NCBI GenBank assembly: GCA_964388085.1
Contig: CAYLZW010000317.1
Location: 1 to 6,410 of the forward strand
Direction: 5' to 3'
DNA from: CAYLZW01 sp964388085
GTDB lineage: Bacteria > Myxococcota > UBA727 > CAYLZW01
DNA: 6,410 bases
Part shown: positions 1 through 6,267 of the stretch, piece after piece
How the letters are laid out: each line of letters begins with the position of its first letter
Position numbering within the stretch: the stretch's first letter is position 1
Program-made: the position numbers and the translations under genes
Notes under the pieces: model-generated
What the model was told of the DNA's origin: nothing
The model's input: the letters and a program-made list of their open reading frames with translations, nothing else
The model's database searches: none

Positions 1-1
1 C

Positions 2-922
2 ATGATCATCGCGCGGCTCTACTTCTCCGAGCGCCGCTTCATCGAGGCGGCGACGCTGCTCTCGAAGATCCTCGACCAGGACGCGCGCTTCCCGACGGCG
101 CGTAACCTGCTCGCGCGCTGCTTCTATTTCCTCGGCAACCCCGACCGCACCATCGCCGAGCTCGAGTTCATCCTGAACGATCCGAAGCAGGGCCAGCAGA
201 TGGACGAGCGCCTCGACGCGCTCTTCCTCGTCGGCGCCGCCGTCGTCGAGCAGCCCGGAACCGGACGCGAGAACCTCGAGAAGGGCCTGTGGGCCTGGGA
301 GACCTACCTGAAGGAGGCCGCCGACTCGCCGCAGCGCAAGCAGGTCGAGGAGGGCCTCGAGGAGATCCGCGCCGGACTTCGCGGAGAGGGGCGGCTCGCC
401 GAGGCTCAGGTCATGCAGCGGCAGGCCACGCTACAGGGCGGACAGAACGTCATGGGCGGCGAGCGCAGCTTCCAGCCGGCGCCCTCCGGTCCCATGGGAG
501 CCCAAGGCGATCGTCCGCCGCCCGAGCGCGTGAAGAACCTGCCCCCGGACGCGACGCCGTACCAGCGCGCGCTGGCCACCGGCCTCGACGCGCTCGATCT
601 CGGCGACCTCGCGAACGCCGAGAAGGCGCTGTTGCAGGCGAACCAGCTCACCCCCGGGCAGGCGGACGTGCTCGTCGGGCTCGGGCGCGTCTACGTCCAG
701 ACCGGCCGCATCCCCGAGTCGCTGCGCACCTTCGGCGAGGCCATCAAGCTGCACCCGGACTTCATGCCGGCGTGGCACTACAACGGCATGGCGCACATGA
801 TGAGCGGCGACGGTCGCCAAGCGGCCGAGAGCTGGGAGCACATCATGAAGGCCGATCCCGCCTACGCACAGCAGTTCTCGCTCGACAAGCGCGCGGCCGT
901 CGCTCGACGGATGGCGCGCTGA
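2..922 (+). CDS. TPR-repeat protein, 5' end outside the window
   Basis: This is the C-terminal 306 residues of a tetratricopeptide-repeat protein. Such helical-pair repeats normally act as protein-binding scaffolds; the partner is unknown. The visible part opens in the middle of a TPR-like region (residues 1-65, pattern A..L..IL..DP...). A further helical stretch follows (about 70-130), then a Pro/Gly/Gln-rich linker (about 143-175), then a second TPR unit (176-305) with the signatures LDALDLGDLANAEKAL, LGRVYVQTG and YNGMAHM. The ATG at base 2 is probably internal, because no ribosome binding site can be seen and the protein would begin inside a repeat; the true start and any signal peptide lie upstream. 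The TPR unit at 176-305 is repeated in the next gene. That gene follows after 77 bases in the same direction, so the two are likely co-transcribed. The TPR assignment is firm; the role is unknown. Confidence 0.85.
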   Translation: MIIARLYFSERRFIEAATLLSKILDQDARFPTARNLLARCFYFLGNPDRTIAELEFILNDPKQGQQMDERLDALFLVGAAVVEQPGTGRENLEKGLWAWETYLKEAADSPQRKQVEEGLEEIRAGLRGEGRLAEAQVMQRQATLQGGQNVMGGERSFQPAPSGPMGAQGDRPPPERVKNLPPDATPYQRALATGLDALDLGDLANAEKALLQANQLTPGQADVLVGLGRVYVQTGRIPESLRTFGEAIKLHPDFMPAWHYNGMAHMMSGDGRQAAESWEHIMKADPAYAQQFSLDKRAAVARRMAR

Positions 923-985
923 ACCCCGGCGCTGCGATGCTCCGTCGCGGCGATGTCGGTCGCTGTCGCCGGTGCATGTCTCGAA

Positions 986-991
986 GAAAGG
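986..991 (+). promoter_or_regulatory. Ribosome binding site that sets the lipoprotein start
   Basis: GAAAGG lies 8 bases before the GTG at 1000. It is too close to the GTG at 994 and downstream of the ATG at 976. It therefore favours GTG 1000, which also places the positively charged start of the signal peptide (KR) right after the initiator. Confidence 0.55.
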
Positions 992-999
992 TCGTGAAC

Positions 1000-2040
1000 G
1001 TGAAGCGCATCCTCCTGCCGCTCGTCGCCGCTGGTCTGTTCGGTCTCTCCGGCTGTCCCGAGAAGATGGAGAACGAAAACGCGGGCAAACGTCCGTCCGA
1101 GGCGCTGTCGGCGACGGTCGAGGCGGCCAAGGCTGGTGACGTCGAGCGCTTCAAGCAAGGTCTGAGCGCGAACTTCATCGCGACCATCGAGCGCTACCAG
1201 CAGCTCGGCGCCGCCAAGGAGGAGCTGAAGGGCGCCTTCGAGTGGCCGGTGTTCATGCGCTCGCTCGCCATGACCGACCCGGCGCCCAAAGAGGAGATGA
1301 TCAAAGGCAACAAGGCCAAGGTGCACGCCATCCACAAGGACGGCAGCGACGGCATGACCGAGATGGTCCTCGAGGGCGGCGCCTGGAAGCTCGAGGTGCC
1401 GTCCGGCATGGTCACCGGCCTCGACCACTTCGACGACATCGCCAAGCTGGCCATGGGCGAGCAGGTCCCCGCGACGCCGGACGTCGCCACGGGGGGCGGC
1501 GGTAAGGCCGACCGCGTGAAGAACCTCGCCGCCGACGCTCCCGCGAACGAGCGCATGAAGGCCGCCGCGCTCGACGCCTTCGACCTCGGAGATCTCGCCG
1601 GCGCGCCGAAGCTCCTCGAGGACGCGCTGAAGGAGAACGCCGGCGACGAGGAGCTCACCGTCGCGCTCGGGCGCGCGTACGTGCAGACCGGCAAGGGCGC
1701 GGACGCGGTGAAGCTGTTCGAGGCGCACCTCGCGCAGGACGACAAGGCCGTCGGCGTGCGTCACTACCTCGGCATGGCCTACATGCTCGAGAACGCGCCC
1801 AAGAAGGCCGCCGCCGAGTGGAAGAGGGTCATGGAGATCGACGCCGTCTACGGCAGCAAGTACCGCCTCGATCAGCGCGCGGCCGCCGCGCTCGCCATCG
1901 CCGAAGGAGGCGGCAAGGCGCCCGCGCATAACGACATCACCATGCCGCCCCCCGGCAGCGCCCACGGGGCCGGCGCGGCGCCCGGCGGCGTCATGCACGG
2001 CAGCGCCGCCCCCGCCGGCGCCGAGAGCCCGAGCCCCTGA
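1000..2040 (+). CDS. Lipoprotein with NTF2-like/DUF4878-like N-terminal part and C-terminal TPR unit
   Basis: The product is 346 residues from GTG 1000. ATG 976 is an in-frame alternative that would add eight residues, but it has no visible binding site. A signal peptide ends in the lipobox L16-S17-G18-C19, so the mature protein should be lipid-anchored to a membrane. Residues about 33-152 look like a small alpha/beta domain of the DUF4878/NTF2-like kind: helices followed by strands, ending in MVLEGGAWKLEVP, typical of the last strands of that fold. This assignment is by pattern only. After a short Gly-rich linker (162-170), residues 172-301 carry a TPR unit with LDAFDLGDLAGAPKLL, LGRAYVQTG and YLGMAYM. 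That unit matches the end of the preceding gene's product without gaps. The last ~45 residues are a Gly/Ala/Pro/His/Met-containing tail of low complexity. The likely role is an envelope scaffold or assembly factor, with no specific pathway visible. Confidence 0.85.
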   Translation: MKRILLPLVAAGLFGLSGCPEKMENENAGKRPSEALSATVEAAKAGDVERFKQGLSANFIATIERYQQLGAAKEELKGAFEWPVFMRSLAMTDPAPKEEMIKGNKAKVHAIHKDGSDGMTEMVLEGGAWKLEVPSGMVTGLDHFDDIAKLAMGEQVPATPDVATGGGGKADRVKNLAADAPANERMKAAALDAFDLGDLAGAPKLLEDALKENAGDEELTVALGRAYVQTGKGADAVKLFEAHLAQDDKAVGVRHYLGMAYMLENAPKKAAAEWKRVMEIDAVYGSKYRLDQRAAAALAIAEGGGKAPAHNDITMPPPGSAHGAGAAPGGVMHGSAAPAGAESPSP

Positions 2041-2052
2041 CGTTTACACGTC
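2039..2052. other. Short inverted repeat across both convergent stop codons
   Basis: GACGT-TTAC-ACGTC is a perfect 5-bp stem with a 4-base loop. It overlaps the TGA of the plus-strand lipoprotein gene and the TAA of the minus-strand peptidase gene, which end three bases apart. No T-run follows on either strand, so termination activity is doubtful. It could also be chance. Confidence 0.25.
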
Positions 2053-2877
2053 GTTCTTGAACGCCGCGTACTCGCGCGCGCCGACATAGGTCGGCGGGTC
2101 ACGCAGCGACGAGATGAGCGCCTTGCCGAGCGCGACGCGCGATGCGGGCGCGGGGTGTGACTGAAGCAGCATCAGGGCCGCGGGCGTGTCTCCGCGTCCG
2201 GCGGCGAGGCGCTCGAAGAACGTCACGAGCCCCTCGGGGTTGTACCCGGCGCTGACCAGGTAGGGGATGGCGGTCGTGTCCGCCTCCGTCTCGTGATCGC
2301 GCGAGTACTTGAGCAGGATGCCGGTGCCGAGCACCTGCGCGGCGAGCTGCTGCAGCATGCCCGGGTTCTGTCCGAGCGCGAGCGCCGCCAGCGTCGACAA
2401 GCCGTACTGCGCCACCAGGCGCTCGGCGACGTGGCGCTGGGTCACGTGCGCCACCTCGTGCGAGAGCACGCCGGCCACCTCGGCCTCGTTCTCGGCCGCC
2501 TTGAGCAGGCCGCTGTAGATGTAGATGTTGCCGCCGGGGATGGCGAACGCGTTCACCTGCGTGTCGTCGTCGATGACGTGAAACTCGAAGTCGATGCCCT
2601 CGGGCACGTCGCCTCTCTTCTCGGCCGCGCGCACGATGCGGTTGCCGAGGCGGGAGATGTAGCGCTGCACGTCGTCATCCGCGTGCAGCTTCACGTCGCG
2701 CTCGATCTCCTTCGAGAGCTCGTCGCCGAGCTTCTCCTCCTGGCTCGGCGGCAAGAGCGCGTTCGCGGCCACGCCGGAGACGGTCTCGACGGCGGAGTGC
2801 GCCGTACGGCAACCGCTCGCCGTCGTCGTGGCGAGCGCCAGGGCGCTCACGAACGAAAGCAAAGGCAGGGTCTTCAT
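2044..2877 (-). CDS. M48-family zinc metallopeptidase, lipoprotein
   Basis: The product is 277 residues and resembles the outer-membrane quality-control peptidases LoiP/YcaL and the peptidase part of BepA. It is predicted to cleave misfolded or misassembled envelope proteins on the periplasmic side. The signal peptide ends in A20-S21-G22-C23, an acceptable lipobox although the -3 position is Ala rather than Leu. The family signature NAFAIPGGNIYI is at 109-120. The zinc motif H140-E141-V-A-H144 supplies two ligands and the catalytic Glu, and E198 in YSRDHETEAD (191-200) is the expected third ligand. H241 in SHPAPASR sits where BepA has its regulatory histidine (H246). The length fits single-domain members, and BepA's C-terminal TPR domain is absent. 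The start is supported by GAGGAG six bases upstream. It is the last gene of a three-gene minus-strand run and follows a secreted TPR-like protein by 10 bases; that protein could supply scaffold function, which is an inference. Confidence 0.93.
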   Translation of the reverse strand: MKTLPLLSFVSALALATTTASGCRTAHSAVETVSGVAANALLPPSQEEKLGDELSKEIERDVKLHADDDVQRYISRLGNRIVRAAEKRGDVPEGIDFEFHVIDDDTQVNAFAIPGGNIYIYSGLLKAAENEAEVAGVLSHEVAHVTQRHVAERLVAQYGLSTLAALALGQNPGMLQQLAAQVLGTGILLKYSRDHETEADTTAIPYLVSAGYNPEGLVTFFERLAAGRGDTPAALMLLQSHPAPASRVALGKALISSLRDPPTYVGAREYAAFKNDV

Positions 2878-2883
2878 GGCTTG

Positions 2884-2889
2884 CTCCTC
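2884..2889 (-). promoter_or_regulatory. Ribosome binding site overlapping the upstream stop codon
   Basis: GAGGAG on the minus strand lies 6 bases before the ATG of the M48 peptidase gene. Its first two bases are also the last two of the preceding gene's TGA stop (2888-2890). A ribosome finishing the upstream gene would cover this site, which suggests translational coupling. Confidence 0.75.
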
Positions 2890-4129
2890 AGGGTCGGGCG
2901 GTCCTGTGCAGCGCGCGGGGGAGCGCTCCCGTGGGCGCTCCCGTGGCGAACCGCTCGTCGGCCACCTTGGGAAAGGTCTCGAGCGGCGGCGTCTTCGGCC
3001 GCGGTGCGCGACAGGGCGCCAGTTGCTTCCAGCTCCGGTCGTCGAGCTCGAGCACCACGGCGCACGCCGCCGCCAGCTCACGCTGGCCCTCGTCGATGGC
3101 CGCCGCGGCCGCGAGCCGAAACTGTGTCTTCGCCTCGTTTGCGTCGTCGCTCTGCAACAGCGCGCTGCCGTAGAAGAAGCGCAAGGTCGGCGCGCTCTCG
3201 CTGGTCGGGAACAGCCGCAGATACGCGTCGTACGCACGGCTCGGCGCCTGCCAGCGGTGCAGGGCCTGGTTGTGCCAGCGCAGCGCGAGGTAGCGCAGCG
3301 CGGGCTCGAGGAACGCCTCGAGCGCCGCCAGCTCACGCTTCATGTCGGCGAGCTCCGCGTCGTGCGGCGCGGCCGTGGCGCTGTGCTCGGCGATGCGCTC
3401 GCGCAGGCGCTCGACGCCGGGGACGAGTGCCTCGAGCGCCGCCAGCGCGCCGCCCTTCGTTCGGTTGAAGGCCGCGTTGTGGAAGATCCGCGCGTGATAC
3501 AGCGGCGTGCGCCAGTGCAGATGGTCGAGGCTGACGAGCCAGCGGTACGCCGCGATGGTGGCTCGCGTGTCTCCCTCGAGGTGATAGCGCCAAGCGATGC
3601 GCTCGCCGAGGCGTCGGCGCACGTCGTCTTCGCGCACGCGATCGCCGAGCGCGCCCATCTCCTGCGGTCGTGACGGCGAGGGGAACGAGACCCACAGCGA
3701 GGCGATGTCCCCCGTGGCGCCATCGCTCGTCACCTCGCGCGGGCCCCGCCCCCAGCTCTCGACGACGGTCTCGAACACGGTGGCCTGGTGCACGCACGCC
3801 TTCGCCGTCTGGCGCCGCTGCGCGGTCACGTCGAGCGCGAGGCGGTCCCCTTGCACGTGCACGCGCGCCTCCAGCGTCTTGTCGCAGGTGTGGCGCGCAC
3901 GCCACCACACGGTGAAGCGCTCGTCGGTCAGGTGGAGAAACAATGGCTCGGGCACCTCGTCCGCAACGTGCACGATTGGTGCCCCGTCACCCGGCGAGCG
4001 CGCCTCGAAGACATAACGGTCGAGGACCAGCGTGCGCACGACCGGCTTGGCGATCGCTCCGCTCGACGTGACGCTGCCGAGCAGCGCGCCGATCACCCAC
4101 GCGTAGGAACAGCGTCTTCGCAGGCCCAT
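2888..4129 (-). CDS. Secreted protein of unknown function with TPR-like helices
   Basis: The product is 413 residues from ATG 4129; a GTG directly before it at 4132 is an alternative. I do not recognise a named family. A Sec-type signal peptide is clear: RRR at 4-6, a hydrophobic stretch at about 11-24, and likely cleavage after A25-I26-A27. Residues 28-150 look beta-rich and hold C82 and C112, possibly a disulfide. Residues about 165-345 are helical. They include TPR-like pairs around 180-220 and 296-340, the latter with YDAYLRLFP and YGSALLQSDDANEAKTQFRLA. Two further cysteines (C356, C373) precede a Pro-rich tail. The start lacks a good ribosome binding site (only AGG two bases before the ATG) but lies 13 bases after the stop of the malic-enzyme-like gene, so re-initiation by coupled translation is plausible. 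It precedes the M48 peptidase gene by 10 bases, suggesting a shared periplasmic job. Confidence is high that this is a gene and low on function. Confidence 0.85.
   Translation of the reverse strand: MGLRRRCSYAWVIGALLGSVTSSGAIAKPVVRTLVLDRYVFEARSPGDGAPIVHVADEVPEPLFLHLTDERFTVWWRARHTCDKTLEARVHVQGDRLALDVTAQRRQTAKACVHQATVFETVVESWGRGPREVTSDGATGDIASLWVSFPSPSRPQEMGALGDRVREDDVRRRLGERIAWRYHLEGDTRATIAAYRWLVSLDHLHWRTPLYHARIFHNAAFNRTKGGALAALEALVPGVERLRERIAEHSATAAPHDAELADMKRELAALEAFLEPALRYLALRWHNQALHRWQAPSRAYDAYLRLFPTSESAPTLRFFYGSALLQSDDANEAKTQFRLAAAAAIDEGQRELAAACAVVLELDDRSWKQLAPCRAPRPKTPPLETFPKVADERFATGAPTGALPRALHRTARP
2923..2946 (-). repeat. Perfect 12-bp tandem duplication
   Basis: GCGCTCCCGTGG occurs twice head to tail (2923-2934 and 2935-2946). 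On the minus strand it encodes TGAP followed by TGAL in the Pro/Ala-rich C-terminal tail of the secreted protein (residues 396-403). Because it is a multiple of three it keeps the frame. It is probably a replication-slippage duplication in a tolerant region. Confidence 0.8.
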
Positions 4130-4142
4130 CACCTGGGGCAGC

Positions 4143-5537
4143 TTATAGAGGCAAGTTCCGCTGGCGCGAGATGACCGCCTCGAACACGTCCGGCTCGAGG
4201 GAGGACTCGGGCAGATCGCGCGCGGCGAGCCCCGAGCGAATGGCCGCCTTGGCGACGCTCGCCGCCACGGCGGCGTGTACGCCCTCGTCGAGCGGCGTCG
4301 GCAACAGGTCGCCTTCGGGAGCGACCTCGGCGAGCGTGCACGCGGCGGCGATGAGCATATCGCCGTCGAAGCGGCGGGCCTTCACCGCGAGCGCGCCGAG
4401 GAACATGCCCGGCAGGATGCTGCCTTTGTTCATCGCCTTGCCGTCGGCGGCGAAGGCGGCGCCGGCGAGGGTGGCGTCGTAGGGCTCGATCTCGGGGCGC
4501 GGCTCGGAGAGCGCGAGGATCGCCTGCCCCTCGCGGACCTTGTTCGCGGGGATGACGTTCGCGTGACCCGTGTTCGCGACCACGACGTCACAGGTGCTCA
4601 TGATCTCGTCGAGGCTCGAGGACTCGCCGCCGTTGGCGACGTGGCGCCCGACGCTGGCCGGATGGACGTCGTCACCGAGCACGGGGCGGCCCGTGAAACG
4701 CATGACCAGCGACGCGATGGCGGCGCCCGCGGTGCCGAGGCCGATCTGGCCGATGCGCACGCTGCCAATGTCTTTGCCCGCGCGCAGACAGGCGTTGATG
4801 ACGCAAGCGAGCGCGCCCACGGCGGGGCAGTCGGCGTCGTCGTGCAGGATGGGGATGCCGAGGGTGTCCTCGAGCTTCTTCGAGACCCGCTGCGCGCGCG
4901 CGCCGGTGACGGCGTCGAGCAGGATGGCGCCGCACGAGGGGGCGATGGCCTGCACGGCGGCGAGCAGCTCGTCTTCGCTCGGCGTGTCGAGCACCAGCGG
5001 CAGGCTGTTGAGGCCGCCGAGCTCGGCGAGCAGCGCAGCCTTGGCCTCGAACACGGGCAGCATCGCGCGCGAACGAACGCGGCCGACGCCCTGCAGACCG
5101 GTGCCGTCGGTGATGAGCGCGACCGTGCGGGAGACGCTCGTGAAGCGGTCGGCGTTGCGTGGATCGTCGTCGATGAGGCGGACGATCTCGGCCACGCCCG
5201 GGCCGACGGCCGTCTGCAGCGGGCTGAAGCCGGTGAGCGGCACGCGCGAGATGGTCGCGATCTTGCCGCCCTCGTGCACCTCCTGCACGCGGTTCACGAC
5301 CTCCAGGATCTCGGAGTCGGCGAGCGCGTCGACGGCGGCGATGACCACGCGCAGATGATCTTCGTCCTCGAGGGCGAGCTGGAATTCACGCTCCGTGAAC
5401 GAGTGACCGATCTTGGAGGTGGTGATCTCACCGATGGACGCGCCGGCGTCACCGAGGGCGGTCGTCACGAGCCCGAGGTTGCCGAACTTGCGGCGGGTCT
5501 TGATGCGGAGCGAGCGAACCAGTCCGCCTCTGAGCAC
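4143..5537 (-). CDS. ACT-domain malic-enzyme-like NAD-binding protein with altered active site
   Basis: The product is 464 residues from GTG 5537, chosen because GAGGAGG lies 5 bases upstream. Residues about 5-85 form an ACT domain, a small-molecule-sensing fold, as in the ACT-fused branch of bacterial malic enzymes. HEGGKI (88-93) is the conserved link of that branch. The malic-enzyme body follows. VITDGT-type strand ITDGTG is at 142-147, EAKAALL (164-170) carries the catalytic-type lysine K166, LHDD is at 231-234, and the Rossmann loop GLGTAGAAIA (266-275) ends its next strand in an acidic LGDD (287-290), which favours NAD over NADP. The C-terminal part includes LPGMFLGALAVKA. True malic enzymes oxidise and decarboxylate malate to pyruvate using a divalent metal. 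Several of their key residues are replaced here: Tyr of AYTPGVA is V111, the Glu-Asp metal pair is D208-A209, QHGTA is ADCPA, and the Asn of the NPxPEI motif is E345. Membership of the fold family is firm; malate activity is doubtful. It is the first gene of the three-gene run. Confidence 0.9.
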   Translation of the reverse strand: MLRGGLVRSLRIKTRRKFGNLGLVTTALGDAGASIGEITTSKIGHSFTEREFQLALEDEDHLRVVIAAVDALADSEILEVVNRVQEVHEGGKIATISRVPLTGFSPLQTAVGPGVAEIVRLIDDDPRNADRFTSVSRTVALITDGTGLQGVGRVRSRAMLPVFEAKAALLAELGGLNSLPLVLDTPSEDELLAAVQAIAPSCGAILLDAVTGARAQRVSKKLEDTLGIPILHDDADCPAVGALACVINACLRAGKDIGSVRIGQIGLGTAGAAIASLVMRFTGRPVLGDDVHPASVGRHVANGGESSSLDEIMSTCDVVVANTGHANVIPANKVREGQAILALSEPRPEIEPYDATLAGAAFAADGKAMNKGSILPGMFLGALAVKARRFDGDMLIAAACTLAEVAPEGDLLPTPLDEGVHAAVAASVAKAAIRSGLAARDLPESSLEPDVFEAVISRQRNLPL

Positions 5538-5542
5538 GGAAG

Positions 5543-5549
5543 CCTCCTC
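5543..5549 (-). promoter_or_regulatory. Strong ribosome binding site for the malic-enzyme-like gene
   Basis: GAGGAGG on the minus strand, 5 bases before GTG 5537, is near-consensus Shine-Dalgarno. It decides the start. The open frame continues 27 codons further upstream to 5618, but that extension (Arg-rich, unlike an ACT domain) has no comparable site. Confidence 0.8.
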
Positions 5550-5583
5550 GGGCGTGTCGTTGAGCGAGCCTCCTAGCGGTCTA

Positions 5584-5597
5584 TGCCGGCGCCGGCA
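5584..5597. promoter_or_regulatory. Perfect 14-bp palindrome upstream of the malic-enzyme-like gene
   Basis: TGCCGGCGCCGGCA reads the same on both strands. It lies 46 bases before GTG 5537, inside the 150-base non-coding gap between the small lipoprotein gene and the malic-enzyme-like gene. Position and symmetry fit an operator for a dimeric regulator. It is made almost wholly of G and C in a GC-rich genome, so chance is possible. No convincing -35/-10 pair was seen beside it. Confidence 0.35.
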
Positions 5598-5687
5598 CAG
5601 ACGTCCATCGCAAAGCACGCGGCTGCTCGTGCGGCCGTTCCTGCTGTTGTCGCATCGAACGGAGATCGGTGCAGCCGCGGCGCGAGG

Positions 5688-6230
5688 TCATTCGTTACGC
5701 GTTGCGTCGTGCACCGTGCCCGACGCCGGCGCGTCCGTGTGGGCGGCCGCCGCGGCGCCCTGGACCTCGATGAACACCGATCCCGACGGACGCACCTCGA
5801 CGACGTCCTCCCCCGGCCAGAGCGAGAGCAGGAAACGAATGCGTCCGGCGCGGCCCTCGGAGATCTCCTTTGCCGTCAGCGCGATGGGGGGACGCTCCGG
5901 CTTGCCGGGCGGCGCCGACAGGCGCACGACGGGAGGCGCCGCGGGCTCGCTGCCGCGGTTTGTGATGAACAGCGTGACGAGCAGCGCGCGGCAGGGCCCG
6001 TCGCACGCTGCGTCGTCGAGCAGGCGGGCCCCGTCGATGTCGCCCGCGCGCGCGCGGCGCTCGAGCAGGTCCTGCGCCGGCCGCCCGAGATCCGCGACCT
6101 CGAGCATGACGTCGTCCTCGGCGATGCCGCTCGGCACGAGCAGGACGCGGACGTCGCGGCAGCCCGCCAGCGAGAGCACGAGCAGGAGCACGAGGCCGCA
6201 GACGGTCGAACGGAGCGGGAGCGGAGACAT
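5688..6230 (-). CDS. Small lipoprotein of unknown function
   Basis: The product is 180 residues. A signal peptide with a strong hydrophobic core (VCGLVLLLVLSLAGC) ends in the lipobox L21-A22-G23-C24, so it should be membrane-anchored by lipid. The rest matches no family I know. Residues 36-72 look mixed or helical, and C76-DGP-C80 could form a disulfide or bind metal. Residues 82-157 alternate hydrophobic residues in strand-like fashion (LLVTLFITNRGS, RIRFLLSLWPG, SVFIEV), suggesting a beta-sandwich. The end is an Ala-rich, probably disordered tail. AAGG at 6241-6244 stands 10 bases before ATG 6230 and 7 before an alternative GTG at 6233, so the start could be one codon earlier. The gene diverges from malQ and lies 150 bases upstream of the malic-enzyme-like gene in the same direction. 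It could share or feed that transcript. Confidence 0.82.
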   Translation of the reverse strand: MSPLPLRSTVCGLVLLLVLSLAGCRDVRVLLVPSGIAEDDVMLEVADLGRPAQDLLERRARAGDIDGARLLDDAACDGPCRALLVTLFITNRGSEPAAPPVVRLSAPPGKPERPPIALTAKEISEGRAGRIRFLLSLWPGEDVVEVRPSGSVFIEVQGAAAAAHTDAPASGTVHDATRNE

Positions 6231-6267
6231 CACGGGAGCGCCTTACGCGAAGACGGCTTACAGGAGT

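Noticed and set aside
289..999. Long plus-strand frame leading into the lipoprotein gene (to 583 residues)
   Set aside because: It overlaps the TPR gene in another frame and is rich in Arg/Ala/Gly, as expected of a GC-rich shadow frame. The signal peptide and ribosome binding site place the true start at 1000.
923..999. Possible terminator or promoter between the two plus-strand TPR genes
   Set aside because: I found no stable hairpin with a T-run and no credible -35/-10 pair; only the ribosome binding site is supported.
862..1998. 378-residue minus-strand open frame opposite the lipoprotein gene
   Set aside because: Its composition is typical of antisense frames in GC-rich DNA, and the plus strand has a lipobox and TPR motifs.
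2293..3468. 391-residue plus-strand open frame opposite the M48 and secreted-protein genes
   Set aside because: It crosses two well-supported genes, becomes an Arg/Ala-rich shadow, and has no motif or good start.
4275..5576. 433-residue plus-strand open frame opposite the malic-enzyme-like gene
   Set aside because: Its translation shows no family motifs and has skewed composition, while the opposite strand carries clear ACT, Rossmann and malic-enzyme motifs.
5538..5618. N-terminal extension of the malic-enzyme-like protein to 5618
   Set aside because: The 27 extra residues are Arg/Cys-rich and do not fit an ACT domain, and the strong ribosome binding site points to GTG 5537.
5615..5632. GCACG...CGTGC hairpin as terminator of the small lipoprotein gene
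   Set aside because: The stem is only 5 bp with an 8-base loop and is followed by just TTTG on the minus strand, too weak to call.
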